The notes beneath the pieces are model-generated. The model did not search any database. It was not told the DNA's origin and saw only the letters and a program-made list of their open reading frames with translations. The position numbers were made by a program, and so were the translations under genes. A stretch of 64,000 nucleotides of DNA from Klebsiella pneumoniae (GTDB taxonomy: Bacteria > Pseudomonadota > Gammaproteobacteria > Pseudomonadales > UBA5518), in assembly GCA_945862145.1 (NCBI GenBank), contig CAMAXE010000004.1:1-64000 (forward strand), read 5' to 3'. Shown here piece after piece: positions 16,997-25,659 of this stretch (positions within the stretch are counted from its first letter, which is position 1; every line of letters begins with the position of its first letter).

Positions 16997-18172
16997 ATGA
17001 CCGTCACTGCACGGATCCTCGGCCAATCGGCGATATCGTTGTGGGGCCTGGACTCACGGGATCGACTGGCGCGCCAGCTTCGTGCGCTCAAAGTCGGCGA
17101 TGCCGTCGATGCGGACCAGGTCCTGTTGGTGCGAGCCGATTACCTCTTCGAGAACCGCACCCTTTCCTCGCTGCTCGCACGACCGGGCACCGTGCTGTGT
17201 TCGCAGGACAATCAGCGGGCGGCAGCACTGGTCCTACGCGCCGATGCGGACGCCACGGAGACCGCGCTGCTCGACCAGAACGCCTCCCTGCCCCCGGGGC
17301 TTGCCCAAGTCCCGGTCGCGGAGCTGAGCAGCTTCGATCACAGCCTGCGGCGCACCCAGACCCCGATGCTCGAGCCTCTCACGGAGGCAAGCCGTACAGC
17401 TCTCGAGGACACGCTATACGGCAACGCCTACAAGGGCATCACCGACCTGGTCACCAAGTGGCTGTGGCCGCGACCGGCCAAGCACATCGTGCGCTGGTGC
17501 GCCACCCATGCGGTGACGCCAAACGCGGTCACCCTGCTGAGTTTCGTGCTCACGGTAGCCGCCGCGTTCCTGTTCATCGAGGGCTATTTCTGGAGCGGCC
17601 TGCTGGCGGGCTGGCTGATGACCCTGCTCGATACGGTCGACGGCAAGCTCGCCCGGGTCACGGTGCAATCGAGCCGCTTCGGGCACTACTTCGATCACGG
17701 CATAGACCTGCTGCATCCACCGATCTGGTACATCTGCTGGGGTGAGACCATCGCCGAACTCGACGCCGTCGCCAGTGTGGCCGAGGGGCAGATCTATGCG
17801 CTGATAATCGCGGGTTACGTGGGGGGCCGCATGGTCGAGGGCCTGTTCCACCTGTTCGCGGATTGCTCGGTGTTTGGCTGGCGCCCCTTCGATGCCTGGT
17901 TCCGGCTGATCACGGCACGACGCAACCCCTGCCTCATAATCCTCACCCTGGCCACGCTGCTAGGCAGGCCAGACTGGGGCCTTGTGGCGGTGGCGGCCTG
18001 GACCGGACTCACCACGCTGGTGCTGCTGGTGCGCCTCCTGCACGGGGCAATGCTGCGGGTGTGGGCTGGGCAACGGCTACGCTCTTGGATGAGCGAGCCT
18101 GACGCAGCACAGCGCCATGCGCTCAGCTACCGGACATTCTCGAGCACTCTGGGAGCCTACGCGCCGGGCTGA
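16997..18172 (+). CDS. CDP-alcohol phosphatidyltransferase family protein with degenerate N-terminal domain
   Basis: A 391-aa integral membrane enzyme. The complete CDP-alcohol phosphotransferase motif is present: Asp215-Gly216, Ala219-Arg220, Gly229, Asp233 and Asp237 (DTVDGKLAR then FGHYFDHGID), flanked by hydrophobic helices to about residue 350. Residues 1-130 form a soluble domain (ADQVLLVRADYLFENRTL) that resembles the tail of a nucleotidyltransferase without its catalytic signature. This layout recalls bifunctional inositol-phosphate cytidylyltransferase/di-inositol-phosphate-phosphate synthases, but with the active transferase encoded separately upstream. The product could be a soluble phosphodiester or a lipid head group. 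Confidence 0.85.
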   Translation: MTVTARILGQSAISLWGLDSRDRLARQLRALKVGDAVDADQVLLVRADYLFENRTLSSLLARPGTVLCSQDNQRAAALVLRADADATETALLDQNASLPPGLAQVPVAELSSFDHSLRRTQTPMLEPLTEASRTALEDTLYGNAYKGITDLVTKWLWPRPAKHIVRWCATHAVTPNAVTLLSFVLTVAAAFLFIEGYFWSGLLAGWLMTLLDTVDGKLARVTVQSSRFGHYFDHGIDLLHPPIWYICWGETIAELDAVASVAEGQIYALIIAGYVGGRMVEGLFHLFADCSVFGWRPFDAWFRLITARRNPCLIILTLATLLGRPDWGLVAVAAWTGLTTLVLLVRLLHGAMLRVWAGQRLRSWMSEPDAAQRHALSYRTFSSTLGAYAPG

Positions 18173-18267
18173 TGCGCTGGACCTGTGCCGCGGCTGCACG
18201 CGATAACCCCTGATTGCGGCCCCGTGGCCGACAACCGCGCCGCAATCGTGAGACGCTGGAACTGAGC

Positions 18268-18354
18268 TGGTGCCCGGAGCCGGGGTCGAACCGGCATGGC
18301 CGTGAGGCCGAGGGATTTTAAGTCCCTTGCGTCTACCAGTTTCGCCATCCGGGC
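18268..18354 (-). tRNA. tRNA-Leu (UAA)
   Basis: Class II tRNA of 87 nt including an encoded CCA. The acceptor stem GCCCGGA pairs with TCCGGGC, the anticodon loop reads TTAA between five-base stems (GGGAC/ATCCC region), a long variable arm is present (CGGCCTCACGGCC), and the T-arm contains GGTTCGACCCC. It is the last of three tRNAs downstream of pgsA. Confidence 0.95.
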
Positions 18355-18434
18355 ATGATCATTACAGGCGACATGCGTCACCGCTGGCGCGGCAACGGCA
18401 TGCTAGCAAATCAGCCTTGGAAACATTCAATAAT

Positions 18435-18508
18435 TGGAGGCGCGGGTCGGAATCGAACCGGCATACACGGAGTTGCAGTCCGCTGCATAACCACTCTGCC
18501 ACCGCGCC
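18435..18508 (-). tRNA. tRNA-Cys (GCA)
   Basis: A 74-nt tRNA including CCA. GGCGCGG pairs with CCGCGCC, the anticodon loop carries GCA in ACTGCAACT, and the T-arm contains GGTTCGATTCC. Middle member of the Gly-Cys-Leu group, as in pseudomonads. Confidence 0.96.
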
Positions 18509-18557
18509 GGAAAGATTCTGTTCCTGCCACCTGTGACGGGTGGCAAGACGATGAATC

Positions 18558-18633
18558 TGGAGCGGGAAACCGGATTCGAACCGGCGACCTCAACCTTGGC
18601 AAGGTTGCGCTCTACCAACTGAGCTATTCCCGC
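18558..18633 (-). tRNA. tRNA-Gly (GCC)
   Basis: A 76-nt tRNA including CCA. GCGGGAA pairs with TTCCCGC, the D-arm is AGCTCAGTTGGTAGAGC, the anticodon is GCC in CTTGCCAAG, and the T-arm has GGTTCGAATCC. It begins the tRNA trio about 85 bp after the pgsA stop. Confidence 0.97.
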
Positions 18634-18718
18634 ATCGTGCCCCCTCGGATCGCTTCCGCATGGGCCTCGGCATTCTAGCGAGCGCGCCTTTGCTGTCAAG
18701 GCAGGGATGCGATGATTT

Positions 18719-19288
18719 TCAGGCGCCGGGCTGCGAGGCGGCCTCGGCAAGGTCCTGCCAGGCCGCTCGGATGTAGAGACCGGCCGACCAGATGGTGAGC
18801 AGCACCGCCACGTAGAACAGCACATAACCGAGGTAGAACAGCGGGCCCGGCGCGTGGGGATCGACCACCAGCAGCACGATGATGGCGATCATCTGCACGG
18901 TGGTCTTCACCTTGCCGACGAAGGAGACCTTGACGCTGCCCCGTTTGCCGATATCGGCCATCCATTCACGCAATGCCGACACGAGGATCTCTCGCGCCAC
19001 TACCACCAGAGCCGGCAAGGTGAACCACACCGTATCCTGCTGCCAGACCATCAGCACCAGCGCAATGGCCACCATGAGCTTGTCGGCGACGGGATCGAGG
19101 AAGGCACCGAAGGACGTCGACTGCTTCAGCTTGCGGGCGAGGTAGCCATCGAGCCAGTCGGTGATCGAGGCCAGCACGAAGATGAGACCCGATGCCGGGG
19201 CGCTCCAGTGAACCGGCAGGCAGAACACCAGCACGAACACCGGGATCAGTGCCATGCGGAACAGGGTGAGCGCGTTGGGTACGTTCAT
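18719..19288 (-). CDS. pgsA: CDP-diacylglycerol-glycerol-3-phosphate 3-phosphatidyltransferase
   Basis: A 189-aa inner-membrane enzyme that makes phosphatidylglycerol phosphate from CDP-diacylglycerol and glycerol 3-phosphate. The N-terminus MNVPNALTLFRM is diagnostic. The catalytic motif is complete: Asp47-Gly48, Ala51-Arg52, Gly61, Asp65 and Asp69, in DWLDGYLARKL and GAFLDPVADK. Four or five hydrophobic helices follow. It sits between uvrC and the tRNA-Gly-Cys-Leu trio on the same strand, the arrangement known from Pseudomonas. Confidence 0.96.
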   Translation of the reverse strand: MNVPNALTLFRMALIPVFVLVFCLPVHWSAPASGLIFVLASITDWLDGYLARKLKQSTSFGAFLDPVADKLMVAIALVLMVWQQDTVWFTLPALVVVAREILVSALREWMADIGKRGSVKVSFVGKVKTTVQMIAIIVLLVVDPHAPGPLFYLGYVLFYVAVLLTIWSAGLYIRAAWQDLAEAASQPGA

Positions 19289-19326
19289 GGGCGCATTATC
19301 AGGGTGGGCACATCAACATGCCATGA

Positions 19327-21168
19327 CTAGGACTCGTGGAGGGCAGCATAAACGTCCTCGGCGATCTTGCGGCTGATGGCCGGCACCCGCATCAGTTCCT
19401 CCAGGCTCGCGGCCTTGATGCCCTGCAAGCCGCCGAAGTAACGCAGCAGCTCGCGCCGACGCCGTGGGCCCACGCCGGGAATATCATCAAGCGGCGAGCC
19501 CGCGCTTTTCTTCGCGCGGCGCTTCTGCAGTGCACTGATGGCAAATCGGTGGGCCTCATCGCGCACCTGCTGGATCAGGTGCAGCGCAACCGAGTCCGGG
19601 GGCAACACCAGTTCGCGCCGCTCGCGCCCCAGAATAATGGTCTCGAAGCCCGCCTTGCGGGTCGTGCCCTTGGCGACAGAGGCTACCGTGACGCCCTCGA
19701 TCTGCAATTCCTCCATGACCTCCAGCGCCTGCGTGTGCTGCCCCTTGCCGCCGTCGATCAGCAACAGGTCGGGGAGTTTCGCCTCGCCGGATTTGAGGCG
19801 CGTGTAACGGCGCTCCAGCGCCTGACGGATGGCGGCGTAATCGTCCCCTGGCCGGATACCCTCGATATTGAAGCGGCGGTAATCGGACTTGAGCGGCCCG
19901 CCGCCGTCGAAGACCACGCAGGAGGCCACGGCAAGCTCGCCACCGCTGTGACTGATGTCAAAACACTCGATGCGCTCGGGAGCCGCTTCCAGCCCGAGCG
20001 CCTCCTGAAGTTCGGCCATCTGCTCGTGCATGCGGGTGCGGCTGGCAAGGAAACTGCCGAGATTCTGCTGGGCCGTCTCGCGGGCTAGCCGCTGCCACTG
20101 TGCGCGTGCACTACGCGCTCGCGCGGTTATGGCAACACGGTGGCCGCAGGTCTGCGACAGCGCTTCGACGAGCACATCGAGATCCTCGGGTTCGTCGGAG
20201 AGCAGGATGTCGCGCGGAATGTCACGGTCATCCCGGGCACCGAGGTAGAACTGCGGCACGAAGGCCGCCAGCACCTCGGCGGCCCCCTCGTCGAGCTTGC
20301 AGCGCGGAAAGTAACTGCGGCTGCCGAGGATCCGCCCATCACGCACAAACAGCACCTGCACGCAGGCGGCACCGGGGCCGGCGGCGGCAGCGATCACATC
20401 CAGCGTGCCATCGCCGCTTTCGATCGCCTGACGCTCACGCACCGCCTGCAGGTGGCGGATCTGGTCGCGCAGCACCGCCGCGCGTTCGAACTCCAGACGC
20501 TCCGCGGCGCGCTCCATCGCATCAGCGAGCTCCGTCTGGACCACCGTGCTCTTGCCTTCGAGGAACAACACGGTGCGCCGCACCGAGTCGGCGTAGTCTT
20601 CCTCGCTCACGAGGCCCACACAGGGAGCGGAGCAACGTTCGATCTGGTACTGCAGGCAGGGACGCGAGCGGTTGCGGAAAAAACTGTCCTCGCACTGGCG
20701 CACGCGAAAGACCTTCTGCATCAGGTTAAGGCTGTCACGCACCGCAGATGCACCCGGAAAGGGACCGAAATAGCGGCCTTTGGCGCGTTTGGCGCCGCGG
20801 TGGAACCCGAGCCGCGGAAAGGTCTCGCCCTGCGACAGGAATATGTACGGATAGGACTTGTCATCGCGCAGCAGGATATTGAAGGGCGGCTGCTGGCTCT
20901 TGATCAGGTTCTGCTCGAGCAGCAGGGCATCGGTTTCACTCCCGGTCACCGTGACCTGGATCTCGGCGATGCGGGCAACCAGTGCCTCGGTCTTGGCGCC
21001 GAGCCCGGTCTTCTGGAAATAGCTCGAGACCCGCTTCTTCAGGTTGCTCGCCTTGCCCACATACAGAAGCGCCTGCCCGGCGTCGTACATCTGGTAGACG
21101 CCGGGACGCTCGGTGAGGTTGCGGACGAAGGCCGCGGGATCGAAGCCGCTGATAGAGGTGTCGCTCAT
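19327..21168 (-). CDS. uvrC: UvrABC system protein C
   Basis: The nuclease subunit of nucleotide excision repair, 613 aa, as in other gammaproteobacteria. An N-terminal GIY-YIG domain (PGVYQMYDAGQALLYVGKA, about 18-36) makes the 3' incision. A UVR motif lies near residues 200-240 (EGKSTVVQTELADAMERAAE), the RNase-H-like domain with ECFDISHSGGELAVAS follows, and a C-terminal helix-hairpin-helix (DDIPGVGPRRRRELLRYFGG) ends the protein. ATG 21168 overlaps the gacA stop by four bases; the long in-frame upstream extension is the gacA gene in another frame and is rejected. Confidence 0.97.
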   Translation of the reverse strand: MSDTSISGFDPAAFVRNLTERPGVYQMYDAGQALLYVGKASNLKKRVSSYFQKTGLGAKTEALVARIAEIQVTVTGSETDALLLEQNLIKSQQPPFNILLRDDKSYPYIFLSQGETFPRLGFHRGAKRAKGRYFGPFPGASAVRDSLNLMQKVFRVRQCEDSFFRNRSRPCLQYQIERCSAPCVGLVSEEDYADSVRRTVLFLEGKSTVVQTELADAMERAAERLEFERAAVLRDQIRHLQAVRERQAIESGDGTLDVIAAAAGPGAACVQVLFVRDGRILGSRSYFPRCKLDEGAAEVLAAFVPQFYLGARDDRDIPRDILLSDEPEDLDVLVEALSQTCGHRVAITARARSARAQWQRLARETAQQNLGSFLASRTRMHEQMAELQEALGLEAAPERIECFDISHSGGELAVASCVVFDGGGPLKSDYRRFNIEGIRPGDDYAAIRQALERRYTRLKSGEAKLPDLLLIDGGKGQHTQALEVMEELQIEGVTVASVAKGTTRKAGFETIILGRERRELVLPPDSVALHLIQQVRDEAHRFAISALQKRRAKKSAGSPLDDIPGVGPRRRRELLRYFGGLQGIKAASLEELMRVPAISRKIAEDVYAALHES

Positions 21169-21836
21169 GCCCCGATTATAGGGCCCGGGCGATCCGGCAC
21201 GGCGCTGCCGGTCAGCCCATGCAGCGTCGCGAGCTTGACGAGCTCGATATCCGTCGAGATCCCGAGCTTGGCGAAAATCCGGTAGCGGAAGGTGTGGACG
21301 GTCTTGGCAGAAATGAACAGGCGTGCGGCGATCTCGAGGGGTTTGATGCCCGCCAGTTGAAGCATGCAGACCTGTATCTCGCGACCGGTGAGGAGATCGA
21401 AGGGATTGACGCTCTCGCGCTGCGGGGACGGCTCGGCGATGCGCGAGGACTCGCCGCCCATGACGCGCTGAATCACGGACTCGAGCTCCTCGCGGCTCAC
21501 GCTCTTGCCCACACAGGCGGCAAATCCATGACGGAACAGGCGTTGCAGCGGCTCTTCTTCCCATGCCGTCACGCCGATGATGCGCACGCGGGGCAAAGCG
21601 ATGCGGATGCGACGCGCTGCCTCCAGACCACCGATACCGGGCATACGCAGATCCATCATCACCAGATCGGGCTCGAATTCGCGGGCGAGCCGCAAGGCTT
21701 CCTCGCCGCTGCGGGCCTCGCCACAGATACGCACGCCAGGAATTTCACTGAGCAGACCAAGCAGGCCCCGGCGCAGCAGATCGTGGTCGTCGACGACCAG
21801 TACCGAGAGCGTGTCACCGTACCAAGCCTTGAACAT
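21165..21836 (-). CDS. gacA: Response regulator GacA/UvrY
   Basis: A 223-aa NarL-type response regulator. The receiver has LVVDDHDLL (acidic pair at the start), phosphoacceptor Asp in LVMMDLRMPG (about 59), and the Lys in VGKSVSR. The C-terminal LuxR-type HTH contains LTGREIQVCMLQLAGIKPLEIA and SAKTVHTFRYRIFAKLGI. It heads the gacA-uvrC-pgsA group, where GacA controls small regulatory RNAs that titrate CsrA/RsmA. GGAGGA lies 7 bp before ATG 21836. The first ten residues differ from typical GacA, whose start is closer to VLVVDDH. Confidence 0.93.
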   Translation of the reverse strand: MFKAWYGDTLSVLVVDDHDLLRRGLLGLLSEIPGVRICGEARSGEEALRLAREFEPDLVMMDLRMPGIGGLEAARRIRIALPRVRIIGVTAWEEEPLQRLFRHGFAACVGKSVSREELESVIQRVMGGESSRIAEPSPQRESVNPFDLLTGREIQVCMLQLAGIKPLEIAARLFISAKTVHTFRYRIFAKLGISTDIELVKLATLHGLTGSAVPDRPGPIIGA

Positions 21837-21949
21837 ACCGAATTCCTCCGCAAGGTGCAGGAATCGCCGCAGTACAGCTAGGAGCAGTGGCGCTTACAAA
21901 AAAGGCTAAGGGGAGAAAATAGAGGAATCTGGCAGTGGCTGTCCAGCCT

Positions 21950-22570
21950 TCAGTCCATGACCTTGGCGTCCGTGGGTCCGACCCAGCGCCAGGTGAGGTT
22001 CAGCCGGGGGCCACTGCAGCCCCGCATCTTCGGCAAGGCGTGCTGCCAATGCGCCTGCAGCGGCGGCTCCATCAGCAGCAGGGAACCATTGCCAAGCACC
22101 AGTTCGTGACGCCGCGCTGGATCTGCCCGTGCACGGAGCAGGAAGCGCCGCGGCTCACCGAGACTCAGCGAGGCAATGGCGGGGGCCGGTCCCAGCTCGG
22201 CTTCATCGTCGCTGTGCCAACCCATGCTGTCCTGGCCGTCGCGGTAGAGGTTGAGAAGCACACTGTTGAAGCGTTCCCCGCACACACGCTCGATCGATCC
22301 ACGCAACTCCTGCAGGGTGGGACCCAGAGGCTCGGGCAAGTAGCGCACGCCGGAATAGCGGTAACTGCAGCCCGGCTCGCCGTGCCAGGCACTCAGCCGT
22401 GGCGCCGGCAGTTCACGCCCGAACATGCGCACCCGGTGCTGCGAGAAACTGGCCTCGGCGCAGAGTGCCTCGTAGAGGCGCGCGGACTGCGCAGCGAAGA
22501 GATCGGGCCACAGTCGGATCGCACCGGGCGCGAGTTCGATACGCGTGCACGCAGCGTGAAACGTCAGCAA
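21950..22570 (-). CDS. AlkB-like 2-oxoglutarate- and Fe(II)-dependent dioxygenase
   Basis: A 206-aa oxidative demethylase-type protein related to the ABH2/AlkB DNA repair group. The iron ligands are His119 and Asp121 (GWHSDDE) and His177 (AHWQHALP); Arg189 and Arg195 (RLNLTWR) bind 2-oxoglutarate. The lid segment YRYSGVRYLPEPLGP and LLNLYRDGQDSMGWH are characteristic. Starts at TTG 22570, which lies within the end of murB (7-bp overlap), so it is probably translated by coupling. It would remove alkyl adducts from nucleic acid. Confidence 0.9.
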   Translation of the reverse strand: MLTFHAACTRIELAPGAIRLWPDLFAAQSARLYEALCAEASFSQHRVRMFGRELPAPRLSAWHGEPGCSYRYSGVRYLPEPLGPTLQELRGSIERVCGERFNSVLLNLYRDGQDSMGWHSDDEAELGPAPAIASLSLGEPRRFLLRARADPARRHELVLGNGSLLLMEPPLQAHWQHALPKMRGCSGPRLNLTWRWVGPTDAKVMD

Positions 22571-23580
22571 AGGATCGGCTCGATCTCGAGTCCAAGGCCG
22601 AAGCGCTGCCGCACGGAATCCTGGATGCGCTGCGCCAGGGCGAGCAGCGCGGTGGCTGTGCCGCCACCGACGTTGACCAGTACCAGCGCCTGCGCCTCGT
22701 GCACTCCGACGCCGTGTTCGCGGTATCCCTTCCAGCCACAGCGCTCGACCAGCCAGGCCGCCGCGAGCTTCACGCGCCCGTCATCCTGCAGCCAGTGAGC
22801 GATGCCCGGCCAACGCGCTTCAAGCTGGCGGAACTCCGCGGACGCGATGACCGGGTTCTTGAAGAAACTGCCGGCATTGGGCACAAGGGCGGGGTCGGGC
22901 AGGCGGCGACGGCGGATCGCGATGACGGCGGCCAGCACATCGGCATGATCGGGCGCGGCGATGCCTGAGAGCTCCGCGGCGAGTGCCGCGTAGTGCGTTG
23001 CGGGCGCCGGAGACTTCGGCAGTGCGAAAACGACATCCGTGATCAACAGCCGCCCGGCGAGAGCGTCCTTGAAGATGCTGTGCCGGTAAGCAAAACCACA
23101 GGCGGCTGCAGCGAGTATGCGCGGCTCGCCGCTATGCGCATCGACGCCTCGCACCTCCCCGACGAAGCCCGCGAGTTCGACGCCGTAAGCGCCGATGTTC
23201 TGTATAGGCGCGGCGCCGACCGTACCGGGAATCAACGCGAGATTCTCCAGCCCATGCCAGCCCTGCTGGTGGCAATGCAGCACGAAGGGATGCCAGGGCT
23301 CGCCCGCGGCAGCCCGCACAACATAGGCCGCGCTGGTCTCCTCGAGCAGTGCGATACCACGGTTGCGCATCCGCAACGTGAGGCCCGGAAGGCGTTCTGG
23401 CAGCACCACATTGCTGCCGCCGCCTAGCACACGGAGCGCAAGGCCACGGGAGCGGGCGAAATCCAGCGCTGCGGGAAGGTCGGCGGTGTCATCGATGTCG
23501 GCGCACCACTGCGCGCTCGCCGGGAGTCCGAGCGTATTACTGCCGCGGAGATCGACCTCTGCGCCGGGCAGGAAACTCAC
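22564..23580 (-). CDS. murB: UDP-N-acetylenolpyruvoylglucosamine reductase
   Basis: A 338-aa FAD enzyme of peptidoglycan precursor synthesis that reduces the enolpyruvyl group to form UDP-MurNAc. Type I MurB features: NTLGLPASAQWCADI at the start, FAD-binding VLGGGSNVVLPERLPG, IPGTVGAAPIQNIGAYGVE, YRHSIFKDALAG, the catalytic Ser in NAGSFFKNPVI, and the C-terminal Glu in LEIEPILC. Start is GTG 23580, overlapping the stop of the truncated phosphatase frame (GTGA). In pseudomonads an intact phosphatase gene lies at this spot. Confidence 0.96.
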   Translation of the reverse strand: MSFLPGAEVDLRGSNTLGLPASAQWCADIDDTADLPAALDFARSRGLALRVLGGGSNVVLPERLPGLTLRMRNRGIALLEETSAAYVVRAAAGEPWHPFVLHCHQQGWHGLENLALIPGTVGAAPIQNIGAYGVELAGFVGEVRGVDAHSGEPRILAAAACGFAYRHSIFKDALAGRLLITDVVFALPKSPAPATHYAALAAELSGIAAPDHADVLAAVIAIRRRRLPDPALVPNAGSFFKNPVIASAEFRQLEARWPGIAHWLQDDGRVKLAAAWLVERCGWKGYREHGVGVHEAQALVLVNVGGGTATALLALAQRIQDSVRQRFGLGLEIEPILC

Positions 23581-23684
23581 CCCGGGTGCCCGCCGATTCG
23601 CGCCAGTTTATGCACGAGCACGCCATGCGCGGTCGGCGACCGGCAGATATTGCCAAGGCAGACAAAAAGGACCGCCGCCGGCAT
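23577..23684 (-). pseudogene. Truncated low-molecular-weight protein tyrosine phosphatase
   Basis: A 35-codon frame whose first 25 residues are the unmistakable N-terminus of an LMW-PTP: AVLFVCLGNICRSPTA, with the complete CX5R phosphate loop (Cys-Leu-Gly-Asn-Ile-Cys-Arg). The reading frame then ends at ...ARIGGHPG, while intact enzymes run about 150-160 aa and end with a catalytic DP loop. Its ATG overlaps the kdsB stop (TGATG) and its TGA overlaps the murB GTG, so the relic preserves translational coupling along kdsB-ptp-murB. Activity is not expected because the general-acid Asp is gone. Confidence 0.85.
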
Positions 23685-24448
23685 CAGGGAGCAGCCGCCA
23701 GGAGCGCGTTGACCCGCGCCAGATCCGCGGCCGTATCGACACCGCCGGGAATGGCAGCACAGGCCTGCGCAGCGTGGATGCCAACACCATGCTCCAGCGC
23801 GCGCAGCTGCTCGAGACACTCGCGCGCCTCGAGTATCCCGAGGGGCCAGCCCACGAAACGGTGCAGGAAGGACACGCGGTAGGCATAGATACCGATGTGA
23901 CGCAGCGGCCGGAAGCCCTCGGGCAGGCGGCCGCGATCACTGGCAAAATCATCGCGCGGCCACGGGATCGGCGCCCGGCTGAAATAAATCGCCCGCATGC
24001 GGTCATCGCGAACGAGTTTCACGATATTGGGGTCGAGAAAGGGCTCCACCGTGTCGAGGGGCTCGCAGAGCGTGGCAATGCCGCAGTCGGGTTCGCGCGC
24101 GAGGTTGGCGGCCACCTGATCGATCACCGCCGGCGGGATGAGCGGCTCATCGCCCTGCACGTTCACCACGATCGCATCATCGGCCAGACCGAGACCGCGG
24201 ACGGCTTCCTGCAGGCGATCGGTGCCCGAGGGATGTGTTGCAGCAGTCATGCAAACCTCGGCGCCAAAGGATTCCGCGACGCTACGGATGCGCTCGTCAT
24301 CGGTGGCAATCACCACGCGCGCCGCCGCACTCCGGCAGGCGCGCTCCCAGACGTGGCGGATCATCGGTTGCCCGGCGATATCCAGCAGCGGCTTGCCGGG
24401 AAGACGCGTGGAGGCGAAGCGGGCCGGGATTACAACGGTGAACGTCAT
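23684..24448 (-). CDS. kdsB: 3-deoxy-manno-octulosonate cytidylyltransferase
   Basis: Activates Kdo with CTP to give CMP-Kdo for lipopolysaccharide inner-core assembly. At 254 aa it is full length. The N-terminus [17 protein letters not shown] holds the nucleotide-binding Arg and Lys, [13 protein letters not shown] the metal-binding Asp, and [10 protein letters not shown] and [14 protein letters not shown] the usual Kdo-binding stretches. ATG overlaps the exbD stop by four bases. Together with exbBD upstream and murB downstream it forms one envelope operon. Confidence 0.97.
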   Translation of the reverse strand: MTFTVVIPARFASTRLPGKPLLDIAGQPMIRHVWERACRSAAARVVIATDDERIRSVAESFGAEVCMTAATHPSGTDRLQEAVRGLGLADDAIVVNVQGDEPLIPPAVIDQVAANLAREPDCGIATLCEPLDTVEPFLDPNIVKLVRDDRMRAIYFSRAPIPWPRDDFASDRGRLPEGFRPLRHIGIYAYRVSFLHRFVGWPLGILEARECLEQLRALEHGVGIHAAQACAAIPGGVDTAADLARVNALLAAAP

Positions 24449-24879
24449 GGGCTGTCCCCTGCGGCGCCGGGCGGCTGGCGGGTGGTGATGCTGAGTTTTG
24501 CAAAGCCCGCACGCCCTGCGGCGTCCATGGCCCGGACCACCAGTTCGTGCGGGGTTTTGCCATCGGCGGTTATCACCAGCGGACGCTCGGTGTCGCCGCC
24601 TGAGGCATCACGCAGGGCCGCCATGATCGTCTGCACACGGCTGTCGGCCAAGGCGCGTCCGTCAACGGCATAGCTGCCGCCCGCCGAGACCAGCAACTCG
24701 AGCCGCTCGCGACTCTGCTCGGGGGCTTGCGCCGCGGCCTCGGGAAGGGTCACCTGGAGCTTGCCTTCGCGGGCAAATGTCGTGGCCAGCATGAAAAAGA
24801 TCAGCGTGACGAACACCACGTCGATCAGGTTGATGATGTCGATGCGCGCGGCACGCCGCGGGCTGCGCCGGAACCTCAC
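24445..24879 (-). CDS. exbD: ExbD/TolR family biopolymer transport protein
   Basis: A 144-aa inner-membrane protein with one N-terminal transmembrane helix ([20 protein letters not shown], about 16-35) containing the essential Asp (LIDVVF) that carries protons through the ExbB-ExbD channel. A periplasmic domain follows. It energises a TonB-type transporter or a related envelope process. The start is GTG 24879, four-base overlap with the exbB stop; the stop overlaps kdsB. No tonB gene follows here, so the partner is elsewhere. Confidence 0.92.
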   Translation of the reverse strand: MRFRRSPRRAARIDIINLIDVVFVTLIFFMLATTFAREGKLQVTLPEAAAQAPEQSRERLELLVSAGGSYAVDGRALADSRVQTIMAALRDASGGDTERPLVITADGKTPHELVVRAMDAAGRAGFAKLSITTRQPPGAAGDSP

Positions 24880-25511
24880 GGACGCGCGGCCTCGCGGATC
24901 TCCACGGGCCGGCCCCCGGAAACCGCATCGACCAGCCGCGTGGCCTCCTGCTCCAGGGCCAGCACGATGCCGTCGACGCGTCGCAGGAAATGGCGATGCA
25001 GGATCAGCGCGGGAATCGCCACGATCAAACCACCGGCGGTGGCAACCAAGGCCGTGGAGATGCCTCCGGCGAGCAGAGCGGCATCACCGGCGCCGTGCTG
25101 CAGCACCTGGGTAAACATCTCGATCATGCCGATTACGGTGCCCAGGAGACCCAGCAAGGGCGTGACTTCAGCGATCACACCCAGGGTGTTCAGGTAGCGC
25201 TCGAGGTCATGCAGCACCTGGGAGGCTGCGTCCTGGATGCTCTCTTTCATGACCTCGCGACCGTGTTGGGCGTTGGCGAGTCCGGCGGCCAGGATGCGTC
25301 CCAGCGGAGAGGAACGCTGCAGCTTGCGCAGGCGCTCAGCGCTCAGCTCGTTGCGCCGGATCCACTCCCACACCTCGGCGACGGTGCTCGGCGGCACGAT
25401 CTTGCGAACATCGAGTGTCCACCAGCGTTCGATGGCAATGGCCAGCGCGACGATGGAACACAGGATGATGGGCACCATGAGGATGCCGCCCGATTTGACG
25501 ATCTCGAACAC
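24876..25511 (-). CDS. exbB: ExbB/TolQ/MotA family proton channel protein
   Basis: A 211-aa channel subunit with three transmembrane helices: about residues 10-28 (GGILMVPIILCSIVALAIAI), 110-135 (LNTLGVIAEVTPLLGLLGTV) and 150-175 (GISTALVATAGGLIVAIPAL). The latter two carry the family's pore pattern. Pairs with ExbD to use the proton gradient. GTG 25511 is preceded by AGGAG at 8-nt spacing, and the protein then has the standard ExbB length, so the 57-codon upstream extension is excluded. Confidence 0.93.
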   Translation of the reverse strand: MFEIVKSGGILMVPIILCSIVALAIAIERWWTLDVRKIVPPSTVAEVWEWIRRNELSAERLRKLQRSSPLGRILAAGLANAQHGREVMKESIQDAASQVLHDLERYLNTLGVIAEVTPLLGLLGTVIGMIEMFTQVLQHGAGDAALLAGGISTALVATAGGLIVAIPALILHRHFLRRVDGIVLALEQEATRLVDAVSGGRPVEIREAARP

Positions 25512-25659
25512 GTGGCCGCTCCTGCAACGCACTTTCCCGCATTGTAGAGGAGCGCCGGTCCCGGCGTGTAGGCGAAAACTCTGCCCGGGAACCATGCAGC
25601 GGGTGCGCGCCGCGCCCGGGTTCCGCAATAATGCCCGCCCCTCCCGCGGACGCCAGCCC

